Made by a program: the position numbers and the translations under genes. A stretch of 64,000 nt of DNA from JADLGL01 sp963732865 (GTDB taxonomy: Bacteria; Pseudomonadota; Alphaproteobacteria; Rhizobiales; Kaistiaceae). The first letter of the stretch is position 1, and each line of letters starts with the position of its first letter. The notes under the pieces were generated by a model. It was given only the letters and a program-made list of their open reading frames with translations, did not search any database and was not told the DNA's origin. Positions 26,867 to 35,803 of the stretch are shown piece by piece. The stretch lies in assembly GCA_963732865.1 (NCBI GenBank), contig CAVTBC010000001.1, positions 434,001-498,000 of the forward strand. The letters are read 5' to 3'.

Positions 26867-28084
26867 ATGGAAGGCTCCGCTGCGGAGCGAACCGTCACGG
26901 TCCGCGTCGCGTCCTCTATCGCGGAGATCGGACGCGCGGTCTGGGACAGCGTCGCCAATCCGGGCTGGCCGAGCGACAAGCCGCTCGCCGCCGACCGCGA
27001 CAGCGAAGGTCCTGCCTATAACCCCTTTGTCAGCTTTGATTTTCTCGACTGCCTGGAGCAGTCCGGTTCGGCCACCAAGCGCACCGGCTGGGCGCCGCAG
27101 CACCTCATTCTCGACGACGGGTCGGGTGGCGTCGCCGGGGCGTTGCCGCTCTATCTCAAGAGCCATTCGATGGGCGAATATGTCTTCGACCATGGCTGGG
27201 CCGAAGCCTATCAGCGGGCCGGCGGCCGGTACTATCCGAAGCTGCAGGGCTCGGTGCCGTTCACCCCGGCGACCGGACGGCGGCTGCTGACGGCGCCGGG
27301 CAAGGATGCCATTGAGAACCAGCGCGCCCTCGCCGCCGCCGCGGCCCAATTGGCAGCGCGAGAGCGGCTGTCGTCGGTCCACATCACCTTCATGCCCGAG
27401 GACGAGTGGCAGCTCTGCGCCGAGCTCGGCTATCTGCAGCGCACCGACCAGCAGTTCCATTTCGTCAATGCCGGCTATCGCGACTTCGACGATTTCCTCG
27501 ATAGCCTCGTGTCGCGGAAGCGGAAGGCCCTGAAGCGCGAGCGGCGCGATGCGCTGGCGGACGGGCTGACGATCGACCTCCTCACCGGCTCCGACCTCAC
27601 CGAGGCGGCGTGGGACGCGTTCTTTGCCTTCTACATGGACACGGGCGGACGCAAATGGGGGCGGCCTTATCTCAACCGCCGCTTCTTCTCGATGATCGGC
27701 GAGCGGATGCCGGACCGGGTCCTTCTCGCCCTCGCCCGCTCTGGCTCGCGCTATGTCGCGGGGGCGCTCAACTTCATCGGCTCGGACACGCTCTATGGCC
27801 GTTATTGGGGCACGGCCGAGTATCACCCCTTCCTGCATTTCGAGCTTTGCTACTACCAGGCGATCGACTGGGCGATTGCGCACGGGTTGAAGCGGGTCGA
27901 AGCGGGAGCGCAGGGCGAACACAAGCTGGCGCGCGGCTATGGGCCGACGCCAACCTATTCGGCGCATTGGATCACCGACCCCGGTTTTCGCGATGCGGTC
28001 GCGCGCTATCTCGACGAGGAGCGCGCACTAGCAGCGCAGGAGGTGGCGGAGCTTTCGCGCCTCGCCCCGTTCCGGCAGATCTAG
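26867..28084 (+). CDS. FemAB-like GNAT protein (DUF482, peptidoglycan-type acyltransferase)
   Basis: 405 residues from the ATG at 26867; the longer frame would overlap the RidA gene by 23 bp. Recognised by PAYNPFVSFDFLDCLEQSG, the middle block YYPKLQGSVPFTPATGRRLL, and the C-terminal GRYWGTAEYHPFLHFELCYYQAIDWA and GAQGEHKLARGYGPTPTYSAHW, all typical of the DUF482 (FemAB-like) family with a double GNAT fold. Substrate not established. It is the third gene of a dinB-ridA-femAB-like run; its stop overlaps the convergent ABC permease by 4 bp. Confidence 0.86.
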   Translation: MEGSAAERTVTVRVASSIAEIGRAVWDSVANPGWPSDKPLAADRDSEGPAYNPFVSFDFLDCLEQSGSATKRTGWAPQHLILDDGSGGVAGALPLYLKSHSMGEYVFDHGWAEAYQRAGGRYYPKLQGSVPFTPATGRRLLTAPGKDAIENQRALAAAAAQLAARERLSSVHITFMPEDEWQLCAELGYLQRTDQQFHFVNAGYRDFDDFLDSLVSRKRKALKRERRDALADGLTIDLLTGSDLTEAAWDAFFAFYMDTGGRKWGRPYLNRRFFSMIGERMPDRVLLALARSGSRYVAGALNFIGSDTLYGRYWGTAEYHPFLHFELCYYQAIDWAIAHGLKRVEAGAQGEHKLARGYGPTPTYSAHWITDPGFRDAVARYLDEERALAAQEVAELSRLAPFRQI

Positions 28085-29652
28085 ATCGCCTCGGTGATCC
28101 GTTCGGTGATCGCCTCTTCCGACCGGCGGGCTAGCAAAACGACCAGCGCCGCTACGGCCAGCGGGATCAGCGAATAGGTCACGACGCCGCCGACCAGCAT
28201 GCCGGCGAAGGCGGCGAGGCTCATGCTGCTGATCAGCTCCAGCATGTTGGCGCCGAAGGTCGCCGACCAGGCGCGGCGGAATTCAGAACGCTTGGTCGGC
28301 TTCTGCAGCCACAGATTGATCATCGCCGCCGACCATGCCGCAGCGGCGGCCGTCGGCAGGGCGACCAGCGCGGCGAGCGGCTCAAAGACGGCGAAGAGCA
28401 GCAGCAGCGGCGTCAGCAGGACGGCCGGGATGATGAGAGCAACGGAGAGCTTGGCGCGCCAAAAACCGCGGATCGGCACTGGTGCGGAGGCCAGCAGCTG
28501 CGGCGCATCCTCGGCGGAAATGACGATCCAGGCGACGCTGCCGGAGAGCTGCCCGGCGAGAAGCGCCGAGCCGGCGGCAACGATCGGGCCGACCAGCGAG
28601 ACGGTGTCGCCGGCGGAACCGTTCCGATCAGTGAGGATCACGATCGCCAGCGGGATGAGGTAGATCATCCGCAGCAGAACCTGCGAGATCAGACCCGGAT
28701 CGCGGATCATCAGCCGCCATTCCTTGCCCATGATGGCGCGCCGGAGGCCCGCGCCGAAGCGCGCATCTTGGCGTCCTTTGCGGCGGCGCACCGTGTCGGC
28801 ACCAGCGGCGGCGGCGGCATCGCGCGCGAAGCGGCGCCCGACCCAGCCGGCAATAATCGCGAAACCGCCCAGGGCGACTGCGAGGAACGCCAGAAGTGGC
28901 ACCGGAGCGCCGAGGAATGCCTGCGCCGGCCACAACGCGAAGTTCGGAAAGTCGCCGCCGGTGACGAGGTTGCCGAGCCAGGTCGCCTCCAGCGTCGTGT
29001 CTTTGTTGACGCCCATCAAATTGGGGATCTGCGCAACGATGACGAAGGCGGCGCCGACAAGAGCGGCCAGCACCTGCGCGATCGTGCGTGTGCGGCGCGG
29101 ACCGATCGTCGAGAACAAACCGATGGCGATGGCGAGCCCAACGGCTGTCGACAGGAACGCCAGCGATGCGACGACGATGTAGACGGCGAGGATCTGTGGA
29201 TGGCCGAGAACTGCGATCGGCACGACGAACGGGGTTACGAGCCCCGAGAAGAGCAGCGCCGGATTGAGCGCCATCGCCACGGCACGCATGACCAGAATGC
29301 GGGTCGGCGGTATGGGCGAGGATAGAAGCAGATCCAGGTCGCCGCGATCGTAGAAGGCATCCACGGCCGCCACGAGCGTTTGCGACAGCATCAGCGTGAA
29401 AATGAGGAGCAGCGCGGCGTCGACGATAAACGCGACCAGCGGCGTTGCGATGAGGTCCTGGTCGCGAAGGGCGTTGGCGACCGGGATGCCGGCCGCCAGA
29501 CTGCCGATGAGCAGGACGCCGACGATGACGAGCGGCAGGGGTACGAATCGCCTGCGCTTCTGCGCCCGGCGCGGCCGACGCTGGAACCAGGTGCGCCAGG
29601 TGACCCGAAGGTCGTGGGCAATGAACCAGAGGGTCGAACCGCGGCGAAACAT
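28081..29652 (-). CDS. ABC-2-type transporter permease
   Basis: 523 residues with around a dozen hydrophobic segments. A basic N-terminal stretch (WFQRRPRRAQKRRRF) precedes the first span. DLDLLLSSPIPPTRILVMRAVAM is a typical element of large ABC-2 permeases. The start codon overlaps the upstream ATPase stop by one base (TGATG), so the pair is translationally coupled. Probably an exporter; cargo unknown. No periplasmic binding protein is nearby. Confidence 0.82.
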   Translation of the reverse strand: MFRRGSTLWFIAHDLRVTWRTWFQRRPRRAQKRRRFVPLPLVIVGVLLIGSLAAGIPVANALRDQDLIATPLVAFIVDAALLLIFTLMLSQTLVAAVDAFYDRGDLDLLLSSPIPPTRILVMRAVAMALNPALLFSGLVTPFVVPIAVLGHPQILAVYIVVASLAFLSTAVGLAIAIGLFSTIGPRRTRTIAQVLAALVGAAFVIVAQIPNLMGVNKDTTLEATWLGNLVTGGDFPNFALWPAQAFLGAPVPLLAFLAVALGGFAIIAGWVGRRFARDAAAAAGADTVRRRKGRQDARFGAGLRRAIMGKEWRLMIRDPGLISQVLLRMIYLIPLAIVILTDRNGSAGDTVSLVGPIVAAGSALLAGQLSGSVAWIVISAEDAPQLLASAPVPIRGFWRAKLSVALIIPAVLLTPLLLLFAVFEPLAALVALPTAAAAAWSAAMINLWLQKPTKRSEFRRAWSATFGANMLELISSMSLAAFAGMLVGGVVTYSLIPLAVAALVVLLARRSEEAITERITEAI

Positions 29653-30458
29653 CAGGTGGTGGCGAGGCTGGGTTCGGAAACCAGCTGCAGGAAGACATCC
29701 TCGAGGCTTGAGCGGCTGTCGTCGCCTGCCCGCGAGCGCAATTCGTCCAAGGTACCCTCGGCCAGCAGCTTGCCATTGGCGATAATACCTATGCGGTCGG
29801 CGAGCCGCTCGGCGACTTCGAGAATGTGGGTGGTGAGGATGATGGCGTAGCCGGCGCGGGCGCGCTCGGTGAGGAGGTCCTTCACGTGCCGCGCGATCGA
29901 CGCGTCGAGCCCGGTCAGCGGCTCGTCGAGCAGCATCAGCTTGGGGTCGTGGATGAGCGCGCCGGCGAGCACCGCCTTTTGCTTCATCCCGCGCGAGAAG
30001 GTCTCACAGCGGTCGGCGCGATTGTCCCAAAGTTCGAGGCCCTTGAGGAGATCCTCAGCCCGTTTCGTCGCGACATCGGCCGGCACCGACCAGAGCGCGG
30101 CAACAAATTCGAGATATTCGAGCGGCGTTAGCTTGTCATAGAGAAGCGGCTCGTCCGGTAGCCAGGCGACCATCTGCTTGGCGCGAAGCGGCTGTTTCAG
30201 CGCATCAACACCATAGATGCTGATCTCGCCCGCAGACGGCTCAAGCAGGCCGGCGACCATGCGCATTGTCGTTGTCTTGCCGGCGCCGTTCGGCCCGAGC
30301 AGCGCGTACAGTTCGCCCGGCCGGATGGTAAGGTCGAGCCCATCCACGGCGGCCTTGGCGCCGAAGCTCTTGGTCAGGCCGCGAACGGCAAGTGGCGACG
30401 ACCCTGGTGCGCCTGCCTCGGCGGTGATGCCGTCCATCTTCAGCTCCGGTTGGTCCAT
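29652..30458 (-). CDS. ABC-2-type transporter ATP-binding protein
   Basis: 268 residues. Walker A GPNGAGKTTTM, signature FSRGMKQKAVLAGALIHDPK, Walker B LMLLDEPLTGLD, and the switch His in TTHILEVAERLADRIG. The shape resembles CcmA/YbhF-like exporter ATPases. It drives the permease encoded directly downstream. The start at 30458 is followed by PELKMDGITAEAG before the core; 54 bp separate it from clpA on the same strand. Confidence 0.88.
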   Translation of the reverse strand: MDQPELKMDGITAEAGAPGSSPLAVRGLTKSFGAKAAVDGLDLTIRPGELYALLGPNGAGKTTTMRMVAGLLEPSAGEISIYGVDALKQPLRAKQMVAWLPDEPLLYDKLTPLEYLEFVAALWSVPADVATKRAEDLLKGLELWDNRADRCETFSRGMKQKAVLAGALIHDPKLMLLDEPLTGLDASIARHVKDLLTERARAGYAIILTTHILEVAERLADRIGIIANGKLLAEGTLDELRSRAGDDSRSSLEDVFLQLVSEPSLATT

Positions 30459-30512
30459 TACGGACGAAAGGGGCCAGTACGCCCGCGGCGAAGCGGGCGA
30501 CGGCGAACGGTT

Positions 30513-32948
30513 TCACTCGGCCTTCAGCGGCACCTTCGGAACAAGACCACTGCGCTTGCCTGTGGCGGGACCGGCCGCCGTCGGCTTGGTTGGCTTCTTG
30601 GCGACACGTCGGCGCGGGCGCGCCCGCTTCTTGCGCGGCAGCGGCTCCGGCTTCGGCCGGATAGGCGCTTCGTCCAGTATCTCGAGCTTCAGCGCCTTGT
30701 CCTTGCCGGTGCCGGCCACGGTGACACGCACGGTGCCGCCGCTCTTCAGCTTACCGAACAACACTTCCTCGGCGAGCGGCTGCTTGATGTATTCCTGGAT
30801 GATGCGGGCGAGCGGCCGGGCGCCCATGCGGCTGTCATAGCCCTTCTCGGACAGCCATTCGACGGCCTCGTCGGAAAGGTCGAACAGGACGTTGCGGTCG
30901 GACAGCTGCGCCTCGAGTTGGAGAACGAACTTCCGAACCACTTGATGCACGACCTCGGGCGGCAGATCGCCGAACGGAACAATCGCGTCGAGGCGATTGC
31001 GGAACTCCGGCGCGAACAGCCGTTCGATCGCCTCCATGTCGTCGCCCGTCCGCTTCGAATGGGTGAAGCCCATGGCCGACTTGGCCATATCAGCGGCGCC
31101 GGCATTGGTTGTCATGATCAGGATGACGTTGCGGAAATCGACCTGCTTGCCGTTGTGATCGGTGAGCTTGCCGTGATCCATCACCTGCAACAGGATGTTG
31201 AACAGGTCCGGATGGGCCTTCTCGATCTCGTCCAGCAGCAGCACGCAATACGGATGCTGATCGACACCGTCGGTCAGTAGACCGCCCTGGTCGAAGCCGA
31301 CATAGCCGGGAGGCGCCCCGATCAGGCGCGAGACGGTATGGCGCTCCATATATTCCGACATGTCGAAGCGGATCAGCTCGACGCCGAGCGACGACGCCAG
31401 CTGGCGCGCAACCTCGGTCTTGCCGACGCCCGTCGGACCCGAGAACAAATAGCTGCCGATCGGCTTTTCCGGTTCGCGCAGGCCCGCCCGGGCGAGCTTG
31501 ATGGCCGATGCCAACCGGTCGATGGCCTTGTCCTGGCCGTAGACCATGCGCTTCAGCGTCTCGTCGAGATGCTTCAGAACCTCGGCATCGTTCTTCGACA
31601 CGCTCTTCGGCGGGATGCGGGCCATGGTGGCGATCGTCGTCTCGATCTCCTTGACGCCGATCGTCTTGCGCCGCCGCGATTCAGGCAGCAGCATCTGCGA
31701 AGCGCCGCTCTCGTCGATCACGTCGATCGCCTTGTCCGGCAGCTTGCGGTCGTTGATGTAGCGGGCCGACAGCTCAACCGCCGACTTGATGGCGTCGTTG
31801 GTGAAGCGGACCTTGTGGAAGTCTTCGAAATAGGGCTTCAGCCCCTTCAGAATGTCGATCGTATCGGGCACCGACGGTTCGTTGACGTCGATCTTCTGGA
31901 AGCGGCGGACAAGCGCCCGATCCTTCTCGAAGAACTGGCGGTATTCCTTGTAGGTGGTCGAGCCGATGCAGCGGATCGCGCCACCAGCAAGCGCCGGCTT
32001 CAAGAGATTCGACGCGTCCATCGCGCCGCCCGATGTCGCGCCGGCGCCGATGACCGTGTGGATCTCGTCGATGAACATGATCGCGCCGGGATATTCCTCG
32101 ATCTCCTTCATGACCTGCTTCAGGCGTTCCTCGAAATCGCCGCGATAACGCGTGCCGGCCAGCAGTGCGCCCATGTCGAGCGAGAAGATGGTGGCGTCCT
32201 TAAGGACATCGGGGACGTCTTCCTCGACGATCCGCTTGGCGAGCCCTTCGGCGATCGCGGTCTTGCCGACGCCGGGGTCGCCGACGAAGAGCGGATTGTT
32301 CTTCTGCCGGCGGCAGAGGACCTGAATCGTCCGCTGCAGCTCGGCGTCGCGGCCGATCAGCGGATCGATCCGCCCGGCCTTCGCCTTCTCGTTCAGATTG
32401 ACGCAATAGGTGTCGAGCGCGTCCGCCTTCTTCTTGGTGTCGCCGCGACCATCGACCGTCGCTGCGTCCTCATCGACGCCGCGCACCGGGCGGGACTCCG
32501 ACATCCCTGCCCGCTTGGCGATGCCATGGCTGATGTAATTGACCGCGTCGTAGCGGGTCATGTCCTGCTCCTGCAGGAAATAGGCGGCGTGGCTCTCGCG
32601 CTCGGCAAAGATCGCAACGAGCACATTGGCGCCGGTGACCTCCTCGCGGCCGGACGACTGCACGTGGATCACAGCGCGCTGGATCACGCGCTGGAAACCA
32701 GCCGTCGGCTTGGAATCCTCGTCTCCGTCGGCGGCCAGATTGGCGAGCTCGGTGTCGATGTAATCGGTGAGGCTGCGGCGGAGGACGTCGATATCGACGT
32801 TGCAGGCGCGCATCACGGCGGCGGCGTCCTGATCGTCGGTCAGCGCCAGGAGCAGGTGCTCCAGCGTCGCATATTCCTGGTGGCGCTCATTGGCCAGCGC
32901 CAGGGCCTGATGCAGGGCCTTTTCGAGGCTACGGGAAAATGACGGCAC
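30513..32948 (-). CDS. clpA: ATP-dependent Clp protease ATP-binding subunit ClpA, with a basic C-terminal extension
   Basis: 811 residues. The N-terminal domain (MPSFSRSLEKALHQALALANERH) receives ClpS. The first AAA+ module has GDPGVGKTAIAEG and the second GPTGVGKTEVARQ. The ClpP-contact IGF/L-type loop is likely near GFTHSKRTGDD. ClpA unfolds substrates for ClpP. The usual length is about 750-770; the last 45 or so residues (from LPRKKRARPRRR to VPLKAE) are an additional Lys/Arg/Pro-rich tail that I do not recognise as a standard domain. Lies 9 bp downstream of clpS. Confidence 0.95.
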   Translation of the reverse strand: MPSFSRSLEKALHQALALANERHQEYATLEHLLLALTDDQDAAAVMRACNVDIDVLRRSLTDYIDTELANLAADGDEDSKPTAGFQRVIQRAVIHVQSSGREEVTGANVLVAIFAERESHAAYFLQEQDMTRYDAVNYISHGIAKRAGMSESRPVRGVDEDAATVDGRGDTKKKADALDTYCVNLNEKAKAGRIDPLIGRDAELQRTIQVLCRRQKNNPLFVGDPGVGKTAIAEGLAKRIVEEDVPDVLKDATIFSLDMGALLAGTRYRGDFEERLKQVMKEIEEYPGAIMFIDEIHTVIGAGATSGGAMDASNLLKPALAGGAIRCIGSTTYKEYRQFFEKDRALVRRFQKIDVNEPSVPDTIDILKGLKPYFEDFHKVRFTNDAIKSAVELSARYINDRKLPDKAIDVIDESGASQMLLPESRRRKTIGVKEIETTIATMARIPPKSVSKNDAEVLKHLDETLKRMVYGQDKAIDRLASAIKLARAGLREPEKPIGSYLFSGPTGVGKTEVARQLASSLGVELIRFDMSEYMERHTVSRLIGAPPGYVGFDQGGLLTDGVDQHPYCVLLLDEIEKAHPDLFNILLQVMDHGKLTDHNGKQVDFRNVILIMTTNAGAADMAKSAMGFTHSKRTGDDMEAIERLFAPEFRNRLDAIVPFGDLPPEVVHQVVRKFVLQLEAQLSDRNVLFDLSDEAVEWLSEKGYDSRMGARPLARIIQEYIKQPLAEEVLFGKLKSGGTVRVTVAGTGKDKALKLEILDEAPIRPKPEPLPRKKRARPRRRVAKKPTKPTAAGPATGKRSGLVPKVPLKAE

Positions 32949-32957
32949 TGACGGACC

Positions 32958-33275
32958 TCATTTCTTTTCCATTACGCATTGTAGCGGGTGTTGGTGCTTA
33001 CGCGCGAAATCCATCACCTGCGTGACTTTGGTCTCCGCCACTTCGAACGTGTACACCCCGCACTCGCCGACGCCATGCTGATGAACATGCAGCATGACTC
33101 TTGTGGCGTCTTCGCGGCTCTTTTGAAAGAACCGCTCCAGGACGTGAACCACGAACTCCATCGGCGTGTAGTCGTCGTTGAGCAGAAGCACGCGATAAAG
33201 ACTGGGCCGCTTGACCTTCGGCTTGGTCTTGGTGGCAATGCCGACGTTTAGATCATCGTCATCAGACCGACGCAT
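32958..33275 (-). CDS. clpS: ATP-dependent Clp protease adaptor ClpS
   Basis: 105 residues from the ATG at 33275, which has GAAGGG about 5 nt upstream; the longer frame to 33338 has no family match. The core has YRVLLLNDDYTPMEFVVHVLERFF, where the N-degron pocket residues are, and GECGVYTFEVAETKVTQV. It delivers N-end rule substrates to ClpA. The N-terminal 20 residues are charged and variable, as usual. Together with clpA a two-gene operon. Confidence 0.95.
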   Translation of the reverse strand: MRRSDDDDLNVGIATKTKPKVKRPSLYRVLLLNDDYTPMEFVVHVLERFFQKSREDATRVMLHVHQHGVGECGVYTFEVAETKVTQVMDFARKHQHPLQCVMEKK

Positions 33276-33795
33276 GGTGCCCTTCACCCAGATTTCATTC
33301 CAGCTTCGAATCCTGCAAGGAATCGGCCTTCCCTGCAATCCGGGGTCACCAGATTATCGCGCCATTCCAACCAAGACCATATGTGCGAGCCCCCGAACCC
33401 GGCAGCTGACAGCCGCTGATATGGGCGCGGCACGGGCCGTTTTCCAGAGCGGTTCGGCGACACCTCCTGCATGCTTGCCTCCGATACACGCCAAGAGTGT
33501 CCGCGAAGGCGGACTAGCGCAACCCCTTCCGGCAATTGCAGCATGGCGCGTGTGAGTCAGCGCAATTTACCGTTTCGTAACGGCGTCCACCTACCTTCCG
33601 AAGCGTCGGTGTCGGGTCGGTCGGGGTTCGGGCGAGAGCGACGTCGGCAGCCAATCTTCTGATGCGAGCGCCCGCCCGGCTGCAAATTTGTCTCGGCTGC
33701 GGTCAATCGGCGTGTGTCCGCGGTCAGAGCAGATGCAGGTTGTCGGACCTGCGCGTCGATCGCCTGCGGGCGGATGTCTGGAGTGCTCGAGCAGA
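33276..33795. other. Intergenic region between divergent clpS and the DD-carboxypeptidase gene
   Basis: 520 bp without a gene I can support. Short frames on both strands have no recognisable sequence. It must hold the promoters of clpSA (leftward) and of the carboxypeptidase (rightward). One perfect inverted repeat, CCGTT-TCGT-AACGG at 33570-33583, could be an operator, but its regulator is unknown. Confidence 0.6.
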
Positions 33796-35052
33796 ATGCC
33801 GTCGTTGGGCAAAGCGTTGCTTCGATGTGTCACGACGGTCGCCCTTCTCGGCGCCTTCATTTTCGCATCCGCCGCGCCGAGCGTGGCCGCCGCCAGCAAT
33901 AACGCTGCGTTCATCATCGACGGAAATACCGGCTCGGTGCTCTATTCGCGTAACGCCGACGCCACGCGCTATCCCGCCTCACTCACCAAAATGATGACGC
34001 TCTACCTCCTGTTCGAGGATCTTGAGCGCGGCAAGGTGAGCCTCAATTCCCGGCTGATGACCTCGCGAAATGCGGCCAATCAGGCGCCGACGAAGCTCGG
34101 CCTTGCGCCGGGCGATACGATCAGCGTCGAGGACGCGATCCTCGCCCTCGTCACCAAGTCGGCCAACGACGTTGCGATGGTGATCGCCGAGAACCTGTCG
34201 GCGAGCGAGGATGCCTTCGCCCAGCGGATGACGCAAACCGCCCGCTCGCTCGGCATGAACGCCACCACATTCCGCAATCCGCATGGCCTTCCGGACTCGG
34301 GCCAGGTCACGACGGCGCGCGACATGGCCACCCTTGCGCGCGCGCTGCATGACCGGTTCCCGCAATATTACCACTACTTCTCGACGCCCTCCTTCACCTG
34401 GCACGGCGTGACGATCGCCAATCATGACAACCTGCTCGGCGAGGCGGGTATCGACGGTCTCAAGACCGGCTACACCAGCGCGTCGGGATACAATCTCGTC
34501 ACCTCGTATCAGCTGAATGGCCGCTATGTGGTTGGCGTGGTCATGGGCGGCGACACCGCCGCGGGGCGCGACCAGACCATGCGCGAGCTGCTCGCCCAAT
34601 ATGTACCGCACGCTTCATCAGGGCCCCGCACGGCTCCATTGGTCGTGGCGAGCCCCCTCGACCTCATCCCCGTGCCGATGCCGCGCGTCAATCCGATACG
34701 CACCGACCCGATCATGACCGCCGGTGTGCTGCCGCCGGCGCCGGTTCCGCAAGGCACCGCCGAAGGCGATTTCGACCCGGCACAACCGCCGCCGCCAATG
34801 CCGGCCACGCCTTGGGCGATCCAGGTCGGCGCACTCAATTCGGCGAGCCTGGCCGAAGGCCGCCTCAACGACGCGCTGAATGCCGCGCCGACGGTGCTGG
34901 CCGGCATGTCGCCCTACACTGAATCCGTAGCCGCAAACGGCGCCGTTCTCTATCGCGCGCGTTTCGTCGGCTTCGCATCCCGCGACGCGGCGGTCGCCGC
35001 CTGCGCACAAATCGAGCTGCACGGAATCGACTGTTACGTCCCGGCGCTCTGA
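33796..35052 (+). CDS. D-alanyl-D-alanine carboxypeptidase (DacF/PBP5-like) with C-terminal SPOR domain
   Basis: 418 residues from the ATG at 33796, which gives a proper signal peptide (LLGAFIFASAAPSVA). Serine peptidase S11 motifs are all present: SxxK in PASLTKMM, SxN in KSANDVAMV, KTG in GLKTGYTSASG. Trims pentapeptide side chains in the periplasm. After a Pro-rich linker (about residues 300-340), residues 342-418 form a SPOR domain (WAIQVGALNSASLAEGRL to DCYVPAL), which probably directs the enzyme to septal glycan. Canonical PBP5 has a beta-rich C-terminal domain and amphipathic anchor instead. Convergent with the DnaJ-like gene. Confidence 0.92.
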   Translation: MPSLGKALLRCVTTVALLGAFIFASAAPSVAAASNNAAFIIDGNTGSVLYSRNADATRYPASLTKMMTLYLLFEDLERGKVSLNSRLMTSRNAANQAPTKLGLAPGDTISVEDAILALVTKSANDVAMVIAENLSASEDAFAQRMTQTARSLGMNATTFRNPHGLPDSGQVTTARDMATLARALHDRFPQYYHYFSTPSFTWHGVTIANHDNLLGEAGIDGLKTGYTSASGYNLVTSYQLNGRYVVGVVMGGDTAAGRDQTMRELLAQYVPHASSGPRTAPLVVASPLDLIPVPMPRVNPIRTDPIMTAGVLPPAPVPQGTAEGDFDPAQPPPPMPATPWAIQVGALNSASLAEGRLNDALNAAPTVLAGMSPYTESVAANGAVLYRARFVGFASRDAAVAACAQIELHGIDCYVPAL

Positions 35053-35058
35053 GGCCCG

Positions 35059-35088
35059 TTGACAAAATATTCAGCAAAAAAGGCTAGT
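35059..35088 (+). promoter_or_regulatory. Promoter-like sequence between two convergent genes
   Basis: TTGACA (35059-35064), an 18-nt AT-rich spacer, then GCTAGT (35083-35088). The -35 matches the sigma-70 consensus exactly; the -10 is weak but similar to many rhizobial promoters. It points rightward into the antisense strand of the DnaJ-like gene, and no plus-strand gene follows. It may be chance or an antisense promoter. Confidence 0.3.
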
Positions 35089-35092
35089 GGTG

Positions 35093-35800
35093 TTAGCGAT
35101 GATCGCCGAGAAGCCAGTCTTTCGCCTGATTGATACGGGCCGCCAGGAAGGTCGACCCGCCCTGGTCCGGGTGAACGCCCTTCAGCAGGCGCCGATGGGC
35201 CGCGCTGATGTCGGCATCACTGGCGCCGGGCGAAAGGCCAAGGATCTCATAGGCCTCCTTATCAGTCATGGCGCCCGAATCCGCCGCAGCGCCCGCCCCC
35301 GCGTGACCATTCTCCTCTCGGTCCTCACGCCATCCGGGGATCCGGCGGTCGAGATAAGCCTCGACTAGGGCAGCAGAGTCCGGGTCGCGCGCGGCCTCGC
35401 GGTAGAGTTCCAGCAGTTCCTCTTCAGTCAGATCGTCAAGATCACGGCCGGTGAAGCGCCCTTCGCGGACGGTTCCCGACAGAGCACCCGTGTCGTGGTC
35501 GAGGCTCGCCTCGACATAACGGGCCTTTACCGACGACGCCCCGCCCTGGTGCCGTTTGCCGCCGCCGAAATCGAGCGATCCGATGCGGCCGCGAAAGAGC
35601 AGCGCGGCGCCGAAGAAGATTGCGGGCAGGCCGATGCCGACCTGCCGCGCCACCGACAGACCGGCGCCGATGAGAATGAGCAGCACGCCGCCGACATAAC
35701 GGGCGACGCGAACCAATGTGCGCGGGTCGAGATTCACCACCAATTGGCCAATCCCGTACAGGATCGCCAGGCCCAGCCCTCCCAGGATGAGATACTGCAT
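35093..35800 (-). CDS. Membrane-anchored DnaJ-domain protein
   Basis: 235 residues. Two membrane segments lie near the N-terminus (about residues 2-20 and 35-60). A variable charged middle follows, and a C-terminal J domain covers about residues 175-235: AYEILGLSPGASDADISAAHRRLLKGVHPDQGGSTFLAARI, with the HPD motif intact. The architecture resembles the TIM14/DjlA-like alphaproteobacterial J proteins that stimulate DnaK at the membrane. Lies 3 bp downstream of the VWA gene on the same strand, so the two are likely an operon. Confidence 0.87.
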   Translation of the reverse strand: MQYLILGGLGLAILYGIGQLVVNLDPRTLVRVARYVGGVLLILIGAGLSVARQVGIGLPAIFFGAALLFRGRIGSLDFGGGKRHQGGASSVKARYVEASLDHDTGALSGTVREGRFTGRDLDDLTEEELLELYREAARDPDSAALVEAYLDRRIPGWREDREENGHAGAGAAADSGAMTDKEAYEILGLSPGASDADISAAHRRLLKGVHPDQGGSTFLAARINQAKDWLLGDHR

Positions 35801-35803
35801 CGG

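Noticed and set aside
31338..32942. Long plus-strand open frame of 534 codons opposite clpA
   Set aside because: It is the complement of a certain gene in a high-GC genome, where reverse frames stay open by chance. Composition is Arg/Asp/His-rich and no domain is visible.
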